8,327 nucleotides of DNA, taken from an uncultured Eubacteriales bacterium. Its GTDB lineage: Bacteria; Bacillota; Clostridia; Oscillospirales; CAG-272. Both the position numbers and the translations under genes were made by a program. This document shows, in pieces, positions 1 through 6,027 of this stretch (positions are counted from its first letter, which is position 1; each line of letters begins with the position of its first letter). Location: assembly GCA_949878535.1 (NCBI GenBank), contig CATLAS010000024.1, positions 1 through 8,327 on the forward strand. Direction: 5' to 3'. Under the pieces are notes generated by a model. The model was given only the letters and a program-made list of their open reading frames with translations, made no database searches and was not told the origin of the DNA.

Positions 1-76
1 ACATGGGCGGCTATAGGTCAGCGATAACTATAAAACACATTTATCATGCAGAACACTTCATACATTCCTGCAAATT

Positions 77-1933
77 TTATGAAATTAACAAGGATTCGAT
101 CTCCTCTGCGATCTGCTCCGGCATAAAGCCGCACAGGCGGTAGAGACTTTCCAAATCCCCATGGGGCAAAAATCCCTCCACGCACCGGATATGAACAGCC
201 GGCATTCCTTCCTGCTGTGCAAAATAGGCAGCCACCGCTTCGCCTACGCCGCCGCTGCGCACACTCTCCTCCAACACATACACCACAGCCGCACCCCTGC
301 ACAGGGATGCAATCTGCTCAAGTTCCAGAGGCAGCACCCGCAGAAGCTTCACAATCCGTACTTTATATTGATCCGCCAGCTGTGCAGCAGCAAGAGCAGC
401 ATGACGGGTAATTCGTCCATATGTAACAATTACTGCATCTGCCTTCGGAGATCCGCCCGTAGCTGCAATATCCGCGCCTGCAGGCAGAAACTGCGTTCTG
501 TCATAATCCGCTTCTTCTCCCTTCGGGTAGCGGAGCGCACACAATCCTTCTCCCTCAATGCACCGAGTCAGGCAGGTTTTTAATTCTTCATAGGTTTCCG
601 GTGCATACAAGGTAACGCCGGGAATAGAGGAAAGAAGGGACACATCATATACGCCCTGATGGGTGATCCCGTCTCCAGGGACAATCCCCGCCCGGTCAAT
701 GGCGATCACTGCGTGAATCCCCTGCATGGCGATATCCTCGCAAAGCTGATCAAACGCCCGCTGGAGAAAGGTAGAATATACAGCGTATACCGGCACACTG
801 CCGCCAATGGCAAGCCCGGCTGTAAAGGTAGCCGCCGCTTCTTCCGCAATTCCCATATCAAAAAAGCGATCCGGAAAAATATGCTTGAATTTTGTCAGTC
901 CCGTTCCCTTATCCATAGCGGCAGTCACCGCCGCGATTTTGGGATCATCCAGTGCCAGCGCGCACATATGACTGCCAAACACGGAAGAAAACGTCCGTTT
1001 TGGAGGCGTGCACACGCCTTTGTGCAAATCAAAACCACCGGCAAAATGATACTGCGCTGGATGCTCCTCTGCAGGAGCATACCCCTTCCCTTTCAAGGTA
1101 ATCATATGAATTAGAGTGCAGCGATCCTTTGTTTTTGCCTCCCGGAGTAAAAGCTCAATTTTTTGCTCGTCATTCCCATCCACTGGCCCCAAATAATACA
1201 GTCCCATATTTTCGAACATATTGGTTTTCATAATGAGACGCTTGAAAAACTCTTTTATGTGATATGCACCCATGATCAGCGCTTCCCCAATATAGGGAAG
1301 CTTGCGCAGCCCCGCCTGCAGGCATCGTTTGAATGCAAAATACCGCCGCGAGGTACGCATGCGGGAAAAATACCGGGATATGCCGCCCACATTTTTAGAA
1401 ATGGACATCTCATTGTCGTTCAGTAGAATGATCAGACGCAGTCCCTCGTCCGCACAGCAGTTAAGGGTTTCATATACCATGCCGTTTGTAAAGGATCCAT
1501 CTCCCACAACTGCCACCGCATACCGGTCTGACCCTTCCATTGCCGCCGCTCGGGCGATTCCCAGCGCCGTTGGCAGCGCACTGCCGCTGTGACCGGCTGT
1601 GAGCACGTCATGCTCACTCTCCTCACGGTTTGTGAAACCGGATATTCCCCCGAACTGGCGGATTGTGTCAAACTCTTTATATCTGCCGGTAAGCAGCTTG
1701 TGAGCATACGCCTGATGCCCCACATCAAATACAATTGCATCCCGGGGGCTGTCGAACGCCCGGTGCAGGGCAATTGTTGCTTCTACCATGCCCAGATTCG
1801 AGGCAAGATGCCCCTCCGTTTCCGACACACAGGACAGAATTTTTTCCCGGATTTCCGACGCAAGAGCGTTCAGCTCCGCTCCCTTCATATCCCGCAGATC
1901 TCCGGGACCGTGAATTTGCTCTAATCGTTTCAT
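77..1933 (-). CDS. dxs: 1-deoxy-D-xylulose-5-phosphate synthase (Dxs), divergent form
   Basis: This cytosolic thiamine-diphosphate enzyme condenses pyruvate with glyceraldehyde 3-phosphate, the first step of the MEP isoprenoid pathway and a source for thiamine and pyridoxal. The 618 residues match the usual ~620. The N-terminal ThDP-binding domain shows GHLASNLG (41-48, catalytic-type H42), DVGHQAYAHK (70-79), GDG at 144-146 and LNDNEMSIS (171-179). The middle has GPVDGND (249-255) and KGKGYAPAE (281-289), with H296 in the YHFAGGFD segment. The transketolase pyrimidine-like domain has GIAEE (361-365, E364), YSTFLQRAFDQ (386-396) and DGITHQG (421-427, H425), followed by a C-terminal domain from about 495. 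Several motifs deviate from classical Dxs: GHSGSA instead of GHSSTS, AEEAA instead of AEQHA, VPGDG instead of VGADG, and YPKG instead of YPRG. The ATG overlaps the cinA stop (ATGA), with GGAG at 1938-1941 upstream, so translational coupling is likely. The family is clear. Whether it is the cell's main Dxs or a second paralogue cannot be told from here. Confidence 0.93.
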   Translation of the reverse strand: MKRLEQIHGPGDLRDMKGAELNALASEIREKILSCVSETEGHLASNLGMVEATIALHRAFDSPRDAIVFDVGHQAYAHKLLTGRYKEFDTIRQFGGISGFTNREESEHDVLTAGHSGSALPTALGIARAAAMEGSDRYAVAVVGDGSFTNGMVYETLNCCADEGLRLIILLNDNEMSISKNVGGISRYFSRMRTSRRYFAFKRCLQAGLRKLPYIGEALIMGAYHIKEFFKRLIMKTNMFENMGLYYLGPVDGNDEQKIELLLREAKTKDRCTLIHMITLKGKGYAPAEEHPAQYHFAGGFDLHKGVCTPPKRTFSSVFGSHMCALALDDPKIAAVTAAMDKGTGLTKFKHIFPDRFFDMGIAEEAAATFTAGLAIGGSVPVYAVYSTFLQRAFDQLCEDIAMQGIHAVIAIDRAGIVPGDGITHQGVYDVSLLSSIPGVTLYAPETYEELKTCLTRCIEGEGLCALRYPKGEEADYDRTQFLPAGADIAATGGSPKADAVIVTYGRITRHAALAAAQLADQYKVRIVKLLRVLPLELEQIASLCRGAAVVYVLEESVRSGGVGEAVAAYFAQQEGMPAVHIRCVEGFLPHGDLESLYRLCGFMPEQIAEEIESLLIS

Positions 1934-3222
1934 GCCTCTCCGGCTCCCGTTTCTTTCACCGCCGCAATCGCAAGCTGCATCGCCTTTGTGGAAGCAAGCC
2001 GGCGAATCCGTTCACGGGTTAGCCCGCTGCGATAATGCTCCGTACAGGTATGGGTTGCCCCTCCAGCACAGGAAACAGCAAAGCAAACAGTGCCCACCGG
2101 CTTTTCCGATGTGCCTCCATCCGGACCGGCAATGCCGGTGACAGATATGGCAACATCACATCCAAGACTGCGCAGAGCCCCCTGTGCCATTTGTGCGGCA
2201 CATTCTTCCGACACAGCGCCAAAGGTGTCTAAAACCTTCCGCTCCACGCCCAGAACCTCTGCTTTTACTGCGTTGGAATAGGATACAATCCCTCCCTGCA
2301 AAACGGCGGATGCGCCAGGCAGTGCAGTGATCCGCTGACATACTGTGCCGCCTGTGCAGGATTCCGCCGCACCAAAGGTTAGCCCTCTCTCTCCAAACAA
2401 GGCAAGGAGGGTTCTCTCTACCACTGCCGCAGCACCTTCCGGTGTATCTGTACAAGCATAAATATATTTTCCTGCCGGAGTCTTTCGAATTTTCCGTGCC
2501 GCATCTTCACACATTTCCCGGGCTTTTGTCTCATTCTCCGCCCGGGCGCTGATTCGGATGCGTACGTCATCCTCCCCCGCATAGGGAGCAACGGTAGGAT
2601 TTTCTCCTGCATCCATCATATCCCGGAGAATCGCCTCCGCCGCACCCTCTCCAATGCCAGAAAGATGCAGATTCAAAGAATAAATCGTATAGGGAGACAG
2701 TCTGGAAAGCCACGGCAGCACTGTTTCTTCAAACATCAGCTTCAGTTCATGGGGCGGTCCCGGCAAAAGCACTGCATATTTCTCGTCCTGCTCAATGCCG
2801 ATTCCGGGTGCAGTTCCCCAGCTATTGGTAAACACCGTGGCACCCACAGGCACCAGACACTGTTTCAAGTTATTTTCCGTAAAGGAGCGACCCTTTGCAT
2901 GGAAATAAGATTCAATTGCTTCCCGGGTGGGCGCATCCTCCTCCATGGGAAGAGAAAAATAGTTTGCCACCGTTTCTTTGGTAATATCATCGCAGGTGGG
3001 GCCAAGCCCGCCTGTGAGGATCACTAAATTGCTGCGGCTGTACGCCTCCTCCAACGCCTGGGTTAGGCGGGCGGCATTATCACCCACCACCGTCTGACGG
3101 TAAAGAGGGATGCCAAGCACCGCCAGACGGCGGGCAAGATATGCGGTATTTGTATTGGTGATATCTCCCAGCAGGAGTTCGGTTCCCACGGAGATGATTT
3201 CAGCAGAAATAACGTTTTGCAT
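1930..3222 (-). CDS. cinA: CinA family protein: MoCF domain plus nicotinamide-nucleotide amidase domain
   Basis: CinA proteins join an N-terminal molybdopterin-binding-like (MoCF/COG1058) domain, linked to ADP-ribose or NAD pyrophosphatase activity, to a C-terminal PncC domain that deamidates nicotinamide mononucleotide. They serve pyridine-nucleotide recycling and in some species are co-induced with competence and recA. The N-terminal domain starts AEIISVGTELLLGDITNTN (7-25) and has GGLGPTCDDITKETV (71-85) and LLPGPPHELKLMFE (152-165). A linker covers about 170-265. The PncC domain carries AAESCTGG (285-292), GGIVSYSNAVKAEVLGV (310-326), GAVSEECA (335-342), and VTGIAGPDGGTSEKPVGTV (361-379). 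The 430 residues are normal for the two-domain form. The ATG at 3222 is only five codons ahead of the usual AEIISVG start. The upstream SD is weak (AAGAAAG around 3233-3239), which is the least secure part of the start call. It is the first gene of a two-gene operon with dxs, read from the leftward promoter at 3279-3307. Confidence 0.96.
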   Translation of the reverse strand: MQNVISAEIISVGTELLLGDITNTNTAYLARRLAVLGIPLYRQTVVGDNAARLTQALEEAYSRSNLVILTGGLGPTCDDITKETVANYFSLPMEEDAPTREAIESYFHAKGRSFTENNLKQCLVPVGATVFTNSWGTAPGIGIEQDEKYAVLLPGPPHELKLMFEETVLPWLSRLSPYTIYSLNLHLSGIGEGAAEAILRDMMDAGENPTVAPYAGEDDVRIRISARAENETKAREMCEDAARKIRKTPAGKYIYACTDTPEGAAAVVERTLLALFGERGLTFGAAESCTGGTVCQRITALPGASAVLQGGIVSYSNAVKAEVLGVERKVLDTFGAVSEECAAQMAQGALRSLGCDVAISVTGIAGPDGGTSEKPVGTVCFAVSCAGGATHTCTEHYRSGLTRERIRRLASTKAMQLAIAAVKETGAGEA

Positions 3223-3278
3223 TTTATATTAACACTTTCTTGTACACGGATATTTTTTGTATGCTTTCATTCATATAT

Positions 3279-3307
3279 ATTATACACACAAATCCCGATA
3301 GAATCAA
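3279..3307 (-). promoter_or_regulatory. Leftward SigA-type promoter for cinA-dxs
   Basis: Read on the minus strand, the -35 box is TTGATT (3302-3307) and the -10 box is TATAAT (3279-3284), separated by exactly 17 nt. The predicted start is near 3272, giving a cinA leader of about 50 nt. The boxes match SigA consensus at 10 of 12 positions. The sequence downstream of the -10 is AT-rich and contains no obvious terminator or riboswitch fold. No experimental support is available. Confidence 0.72.
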
Positions 3308-3331
3308 TACCAAAAAACGTGCCGTACCGCG

Positions 3332-3360
3332 TTGACAAGGGGGCACAGGCACAGTATAAT
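3332..3360 (+). promoter_or_regulatory. Perfect-consensus SigA promoter for feoA-feoB-ogt
   Basis: TTGACA (3332-3337) and TATAAT (3355-3360) are separated by 17 nt, a 12 of 12 match at ideal spacing. The predicted transcription start is near 3367-3368. Such a strong core promoter before an iron transporter usually implies a repressor. The spacer holds a tandem GGCACA repeat (3342-3347 and 3348-3353), and an inverted GTGCC lies at 3319-3323; either could be operator material. No recognisable Fur box (GATAATGATAATCATTATC type) or DtxR/IdeR site (TTAGGTTAGGCTAACCTAA type) is seen. Its -35 lies 24 bp from the -35 of the opposing cinA promoter, so the two polymerase sites probably interfere. Confidence 0.85.
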
Positions 3361-3369
3361 GGAGGGGAG
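3361..3369 (+). promoter_or_regulatory. SD-like GGAGGGGAG ahead of a TTG codon, directly abutting the -10 box
   Basis: The sequence GGAGGGGAG lies 5 nt before a TTG at 3375 that is in frame with feoA, and looks like an excellent ribosome binding site. It begins at the base immediately after the -10 hexamer, so transcription starting at the usual distance (3367-3368) would leave only a fragment of it in the mRNA. It could therefore be a promoter discriminator instead, or mark use of another upstream promoter. Which role it plays decides the feoA start. Confidence 0.4.
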
Positions 3370-3422
3370 AAAGTTTGATAAAGAAAGAAACCTCAAATTC
3401 AAAGAAAGACCTGATCATAAAT

Positions 3423-3647
3423 ATGACATTACTGGACTGCAAAGCAGGGGAAACCCTGTCCGTTTCAAAAATCCGGCTGGAGGAAGCCCTGCAATACCGA
3501 CTGCAAATACTGGGGATCGTTCCGGGCAGTCAGGTACATGTGCTGCATAAAAAGCGCAGCGGCACTATGGTAATCCGTTCCAGAGGAGCGCGGTACGCAC
3601 TGGGCGCACAGGCCGCGGGAGGAATCACCGGGGTGAAGGTGCTATGA
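3423..3647 (+). CDS. feoA: FeoA, small SH3-like partner of the ferrous iron transporter
   Basis: FeoA is a small cytosolic protein thought to bind or regulate FeoB during Fe(II) uptake. From the ATG at 3423 it has 74 residues, close to the usual ~75-85, and starts MTLLDCKAGETLSVSKI, the typical FeoA beginning. Further matches are YRLQILGIVPGSQVHVLHK and the IRSRGARYALG strand pattern of the SH3-like barrel. The frame can be extended to a TTG at 3375, adding 16 Lys/Asn-rich residues not expected in the family. That TTG has a strong SD-like sequence, but the SD lies at or before the predicted transcription start. The ATG itself has only a weak upstream purine tract (AAAGAAAG, 3401-3408). I favour the ATG on family length and promoter position, with moderate certainty. 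The stop overlaps the feoB start (ATGA), indicating translational coupling. Confidence 0.88.
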   Translation: MTLLDCKAGETLSVSKIRLEEALQYRLQILGIVPGSQVHVLHKKRSGTMVIRSRGARYALGAQAAGGITGVKVL

Positions 3648-5449
3648 CAATTGCATTTGCAGGCAATCCGAACTGCGGAAAAACTACTTTGTTTAACGCC
3701 TATACCGGTGCATCCCTGAAGGTGGCAAACTGGCCCGGCGTTACAGTAGAGAAAAAAGAAGGTACATGTACATACAAAGGGGAGCGGCACACTCTGGTAG
3801 ATCTGCCAGGGACTTACTCCCTCTCTTCCTATACTATGGAAGAAAAGCTGACCCGACAGTTTCTTCTGTCTGGCGGGGCAGATGTAATCATCGACGTTGC
3901 AGACGCGTCCTGTCTGACCCGCAATCTGTACCTGACCATACAGCTCATGGAGCTGGGCATTCCGATAGTACTTGCCCTGAATATGATGGATATCCTAAAA
4001 AAAAGAGGGGCTAAACTGGATGTGCACCGCCTGTCGGAAAAACTGGGAATTCCGGTTATCCCCCTGTCCGCACGGCAGCGGGAAGGGCTGGATACCCTGA
4101 TGGATGCGGCGCTGAAAGCTGCAAAATCCAAAACTGTCCCCTCCGCGGCACAATTTGAACAAATGGAAGCACAAGAGCGTTTTGCCTGGATCGAGGCAGC
4201 GGTAGCAGCCTGCCTCACCGACAATCGTCCCCGTGCTTTTACAGACCGAGTAGACAATGTACTCCTGCATCCCTTCTGGGGATTGCTGATCTTTTTTGCC
4301 ATCATGGCAGTTGTGTTCCTGTTGACCTTTACACTGGGAGACCTTGCAAAAATCCCTCTGGAAGCTGCGCTGGATCAGCTGTATTCCGCAGTAGGACAGG
4401 GGCTGGACGCGATTCACACAGCGTCCTGGCTCACCTCTTTGATAACAGATGGGATTCTTGCCGGCGTAGGAGGGATCCTTACCTTCCTGCCAAACATCGT
4501 CCTGTTGTTTTTCGCACTTGCATTTTTGGAGGACAGCGGATACATGGCGCGGGTTGCCTATATTATGGATGGAATTATGGGTTCCCTTGGCATGTCTGGC
4601 AGAGCGTTCATTCCCATGTTGCTGGGATTCGGCTGTACCGTTCCCGCAATCATGGCAAGCCGCGCGCTGGAATCCCGCCGGGACAGACTGCGGGTCATGC
4701 TGGTAACGCCTTTTATGTCCTGCAGCGCCCGCCTACCTGTATATATTCTGATTGCCGGCGCATTCTTCGGAAAATATGTACCTGTAGCGGCATTTTCCAT
4801 GTACGTCATCGGACTGCTCACTGCGATTCTCATTGCCCGATGCACCAAAAGCCTGCATAAAAAAGAAAAGCAGCCCCCTCTTCTGCTGGAACTGCCGGAT
4901 TATAAAGCACCCGCAATGCGAACCGTCGTCCTGTACGTTTGGGAAAAGGTGCGGGATTATCTTACCCGCGCGGGCACCACAATCTTCCTTGCATCTATTG
5001 TACTTTGGGTACTGCTCAATTTCGGTCCCGGCGGATTTGTCACCTCTATGGAGGACAGCTTTGCCGCGTGGATCGGGCGAGGCGCTGCATTCCTGCTAAC
5101 CCCATGCGGACTTGGCATGTGGCAAATTGCAGTGGCACTGATTGCAGGCATCGCCGCAAAGGAAGTCGTCGTATCCTCCCTTGCCGTCCTGTTCGGCATT
5201 GAAAATATTTCCTCCGCTGCCGGTTCTGCCGCTCTCCGCGCTTCCCTGGCGGCATACGGCTTTGGCGCCGCAAATGCATATGCCCTTATGGTATTCGTTC
5301 TGTTATATATTCCCTGCGCTGCGGCGCTGGCAACCATTCGCAGCGAATCCAAAAGCTGGTTGTGGACAGCAGGCGCGGCAGTCATGCAGATCGGCGTCGC
5401 ATGGATTCTGTCTGCGGTCGCTTACCGGATCGGATGTTTGTTTATTTAG
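3644..5449 (+). CDS. feoB: FeoB, ferrous iron transport GTPase and membrane permease
   Basis: FeoB is the inner-membrane Fe(II) transporter with a cytosolic G domain. The G motifs are all present: G1 GNPNCGKTT (7-15), G2 around PGVTVEKK (31-38, T34), G3 DLPGTYSL (53-60), G4 NMMD (113-116) and G5 SAR (142-144). A helical linker runs to about 200. The membrane domain starts at about 208 with many hydrophobic segments. It includes the two Gate regions: one with GFGCTVPAIMASRALESRRD (328-347) and PFMSCSARLPVY (356-367), the second with IAAKEVVVSSLAVLFG (503-518). Conserved cysteines are C331 and C360, with C558 in YIPCAAAL near the end. At 601 residues it is shorter than E. coli FeoB (773) and ends soon after the last membrane helix, without a long C-terminal tail. 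A separate small FeoC-like gene is not seen. It follows feoA with a 4-nt overlap and precedes ogt by 15 nt. Confidence 0.97.
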   Translation: MTIAFAGNPNCGKTTLFNAYTGASLKVANWPGVTVEKKEGTCTYKGERHTLVDLPGTYSLSSYTMEEKLTRQFLLSGGADVIIDVADASCLTRNLYLTIQLMELGIPIVLALNMMDILKKRGAKLDVHRLSEKLGIPVIPLSARQREGLDTLMDAALKAAKSKTVPSAAQFEQMEAQERFAWIEAAVAACLTDNRPRAFTDRVDNVLLHPFWGLLIFFAIMAVVFLLTFTLGDLAKIPLEAALDQLYSAVGQGLDAIHTASWLTSLITDGILAGVGGILTFLPNIVLLFFALAFLEDSGYMARVAYIMDGIMGSLGMSGRAFIPMLLGFGCTVPAIMASRALESRRDRLRVMLVTPFMSCSARLPVYILIAGAFFGKYVPVAAFSMYVIGLLTAILIARCTKSLHKKEKQPPLLLELPDYKAPAMRTVVLYVWEKVRDYLTRAGTTIFLASIVLWVLLNFGPGGFVTSMEDSFAAWIGRGAAFLLTPCGLGMWQIAVALIAGIAAKEVVVSSLAVLFGIENISSAAGSAALRASLAAYGFGAANAYALMVFVLLYIPCAAALATIRSESKSWLWTAGAAVMQIGVAWILSAVAYRIGCLFI

Positions 5450-5464
5450 GGGGAGCACTGCTTT

Positions 5465-5944
5465 ATGTATACATATCTGTATCAAAATTGTCCCTTCGGT
5501 CCATTGCAGATCCTGTCCGACGGGGACAGGATCTGTTCCGTAGGCTTTGCGCCGGCAGATTCTTCCACCGAGAGCACACCGGATTCATTGTGTCTGGAAT
5601 GTGCTCGGCAGCTTGAAGAATACTTTGTAGGAAAGAGAAAATCTTTTGACATTCCTCTAAAAATGAACGGTACAGATTTTCAAAAGAAAATCTGGGAAAC
5701 ACTGATCCACATTCCCTACGGGAGCACCATCACCTATGGGGATCTTGCAAAGATGGCGGGGCATCCACGGGCAGCAAGAGCCGTAGGAAACGCTATGCGA
5801 AAAAATCCCCTGTGGATTCTGATTCCCTGTCACCGGGTGGTGGGCACAGCAGATCTGGGCGGCTACGGCGGTCCGGACGGCACGCCGATCAAACGGCGGC
5901 TGCTTCTTTTAGAAGGGGCCATACGGACAGAGGAAAAGGCATAG
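5465..5944 (+). CDS. ogt: Methylated-DNA-[protein]-cysteine S-methyltransferase (O6-alkylguanine repair)
   Basis: This suicide repair protein moves the alkyl group from O6-alkylguanine (and O4-alkylthymine) onto its own cysteine. The 159 residues match Ogt/MGMT proteins that lack an Ada regulatory domain. The poorly conserved N-terminal domain covers about 1-66. The catalytic domain begins at FQKKIWETL (72-80) and continues with IPYGSTITYGDLAKMAG (83-99). The DNA-recognition helix with the arginine finger is ARAVGNAMRKNP (104-115, R105), and the active site is IPCHRVVG (120-127, nucleophile C122). It ends with GGYGGPDGTPIKRRLLLLEG. The ATG has AGGGGGAG (5448-5455) upstream, overlapping the feoB stop, so it belongs to the feo operon. 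Codons 15-24 contain a perfect 12-bp inverted repeat (5507-5535). The symbol could equally be a generic MGMT-family name. Confidence 0.95.
   Translation: MYTYLYQNCPFGPLQILSDGDRICSVGFAPADSSTESTPDSLCLECARQLEEYFVGKRKSFDIPLKMNGTDFQKKIWETLIHIPYGSTITYGDLAKMAGHPRAARAVGNAMRKNPLWILIPCHRVVGTADLGGYGGPDGTPIKRRLLLLEGAIRTEEKA
5507..5535 (+). repeat. Perfect 12-bp inverted repeat (strong hairpin) inside the 5' part of ogt
   Basis: CAGATCCTGTCC (5507-5518) and GGACAGGATCTG (5524-5535) are exact reverse complements flanking a 5-nt loop GACGG. The hairpin would form in the mRNA about 40 nt after the ogt start codon and encodes the LQILSDGDRIC segment. No T-run follows (TTCCGTAGG), so it does not fit an intrinsic terminator. 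The structure is certain as sequence; any role is inference. Confidence 0.75.
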
Positions 5945-5963
5945 AGAATTCACAGTTTGTCCG

Positions 5964-5992
5964 TTGCAAAGCAAAGCGGGGCATGGTATACT
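5964..5992 (+). promoter_or_regulatory. Extended -10 promoter for yhaO-yhaN
   Basis: TTGCAA (5964-5969) and TATACT (5987-5992) are separated by 17 nt, and the -10 is preceded by TGG, giving a TGn extended -10 motif. The predicted start is about 5999, leaving a leader of about 29 nt before the yhaO ATG. It lies just past the ogt stop, so the nuclease pair can be transcribed independently of the feo operon. No terminator separates them, so read-through from feo-ogt is also possible. Confidence 0.7.
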
Positions 5993-6011
5993 AATGTATT
6001 ATACAAAGCAG

Positions 6012-6027
6012 AAAGGGAGCGTCTCCC
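6012..6027 (+). promoter_or_regulatory. yhaO ribosome binding site within a small GGGAG-CGT-CTCCC hairpin
   Basis: AAAGGGAG (6012-6019) is a good SD 8 nt before the ATG at 6028, which supports that start. The bases GGGAG (6015-6019) and CTCCC (6023-6027) are exact complements around a 3-nt loop CGT. The SD could therefore pair with the bases immediately before the start codon. The stem is only 5 bp, so its effect may be modest. Confidence 0.55.

Noticed and set aside
47..72. Inverted repeat TGCAGAA / TCCTGCA downstream of the dxs stop, as a leftward terminator
   Set aside because: The stem is about 7 bp including a wobble pair with a 12-nt loop, and on the minus strand no T-run follows directly (the next bases read TGATAAATGTG). 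It is too weak to call.
1004..1080. Two short inverted repeats in dxs: AGGCGTG-CA-CACGCCT (1004-1019) and ATGCTCCT-CTGC-AGGAGCAT (1061-1080)
   Set aside because: Arms of 7-8 bp in a long coding region with conserved protein motifs (KGVCTPP and YAPAEEHP) are readily explained by codon content. No regulatory context is seen.
3223..3422. Riboswitch in the cinA or feoA leaders (for example thiamine for dxs or a metal-sensing RNA for feo)
   Set aside because: The predicted leaders are only about 50-55 nt, too short for the known classes considered, and no THI-box (CTGAGA) or similar core motif is seen.
3224..3442. 72-codon leftward open frame across the intergenic region, partly hydrophobic
   Set aside because: It covers both promoters and the feoA start, lacks a credible SD, and resembles no known small protein.
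3332..3550. 72-codon rightward frame overlapping feoA
   Set aside because: It begins inside the promoter -35 and overlaps feoA in another frame; an internal ATG at 3359 overlaps the -10 box and would be upstream of the transcript start.
3829..4417. Antisense open frames of 140-158 codons within feoB
   Set aside because: They are shadows of a strongly conserved GTPase/permease gene, with low-complexity Ser/Arg/Ala-rich translations and no SD.
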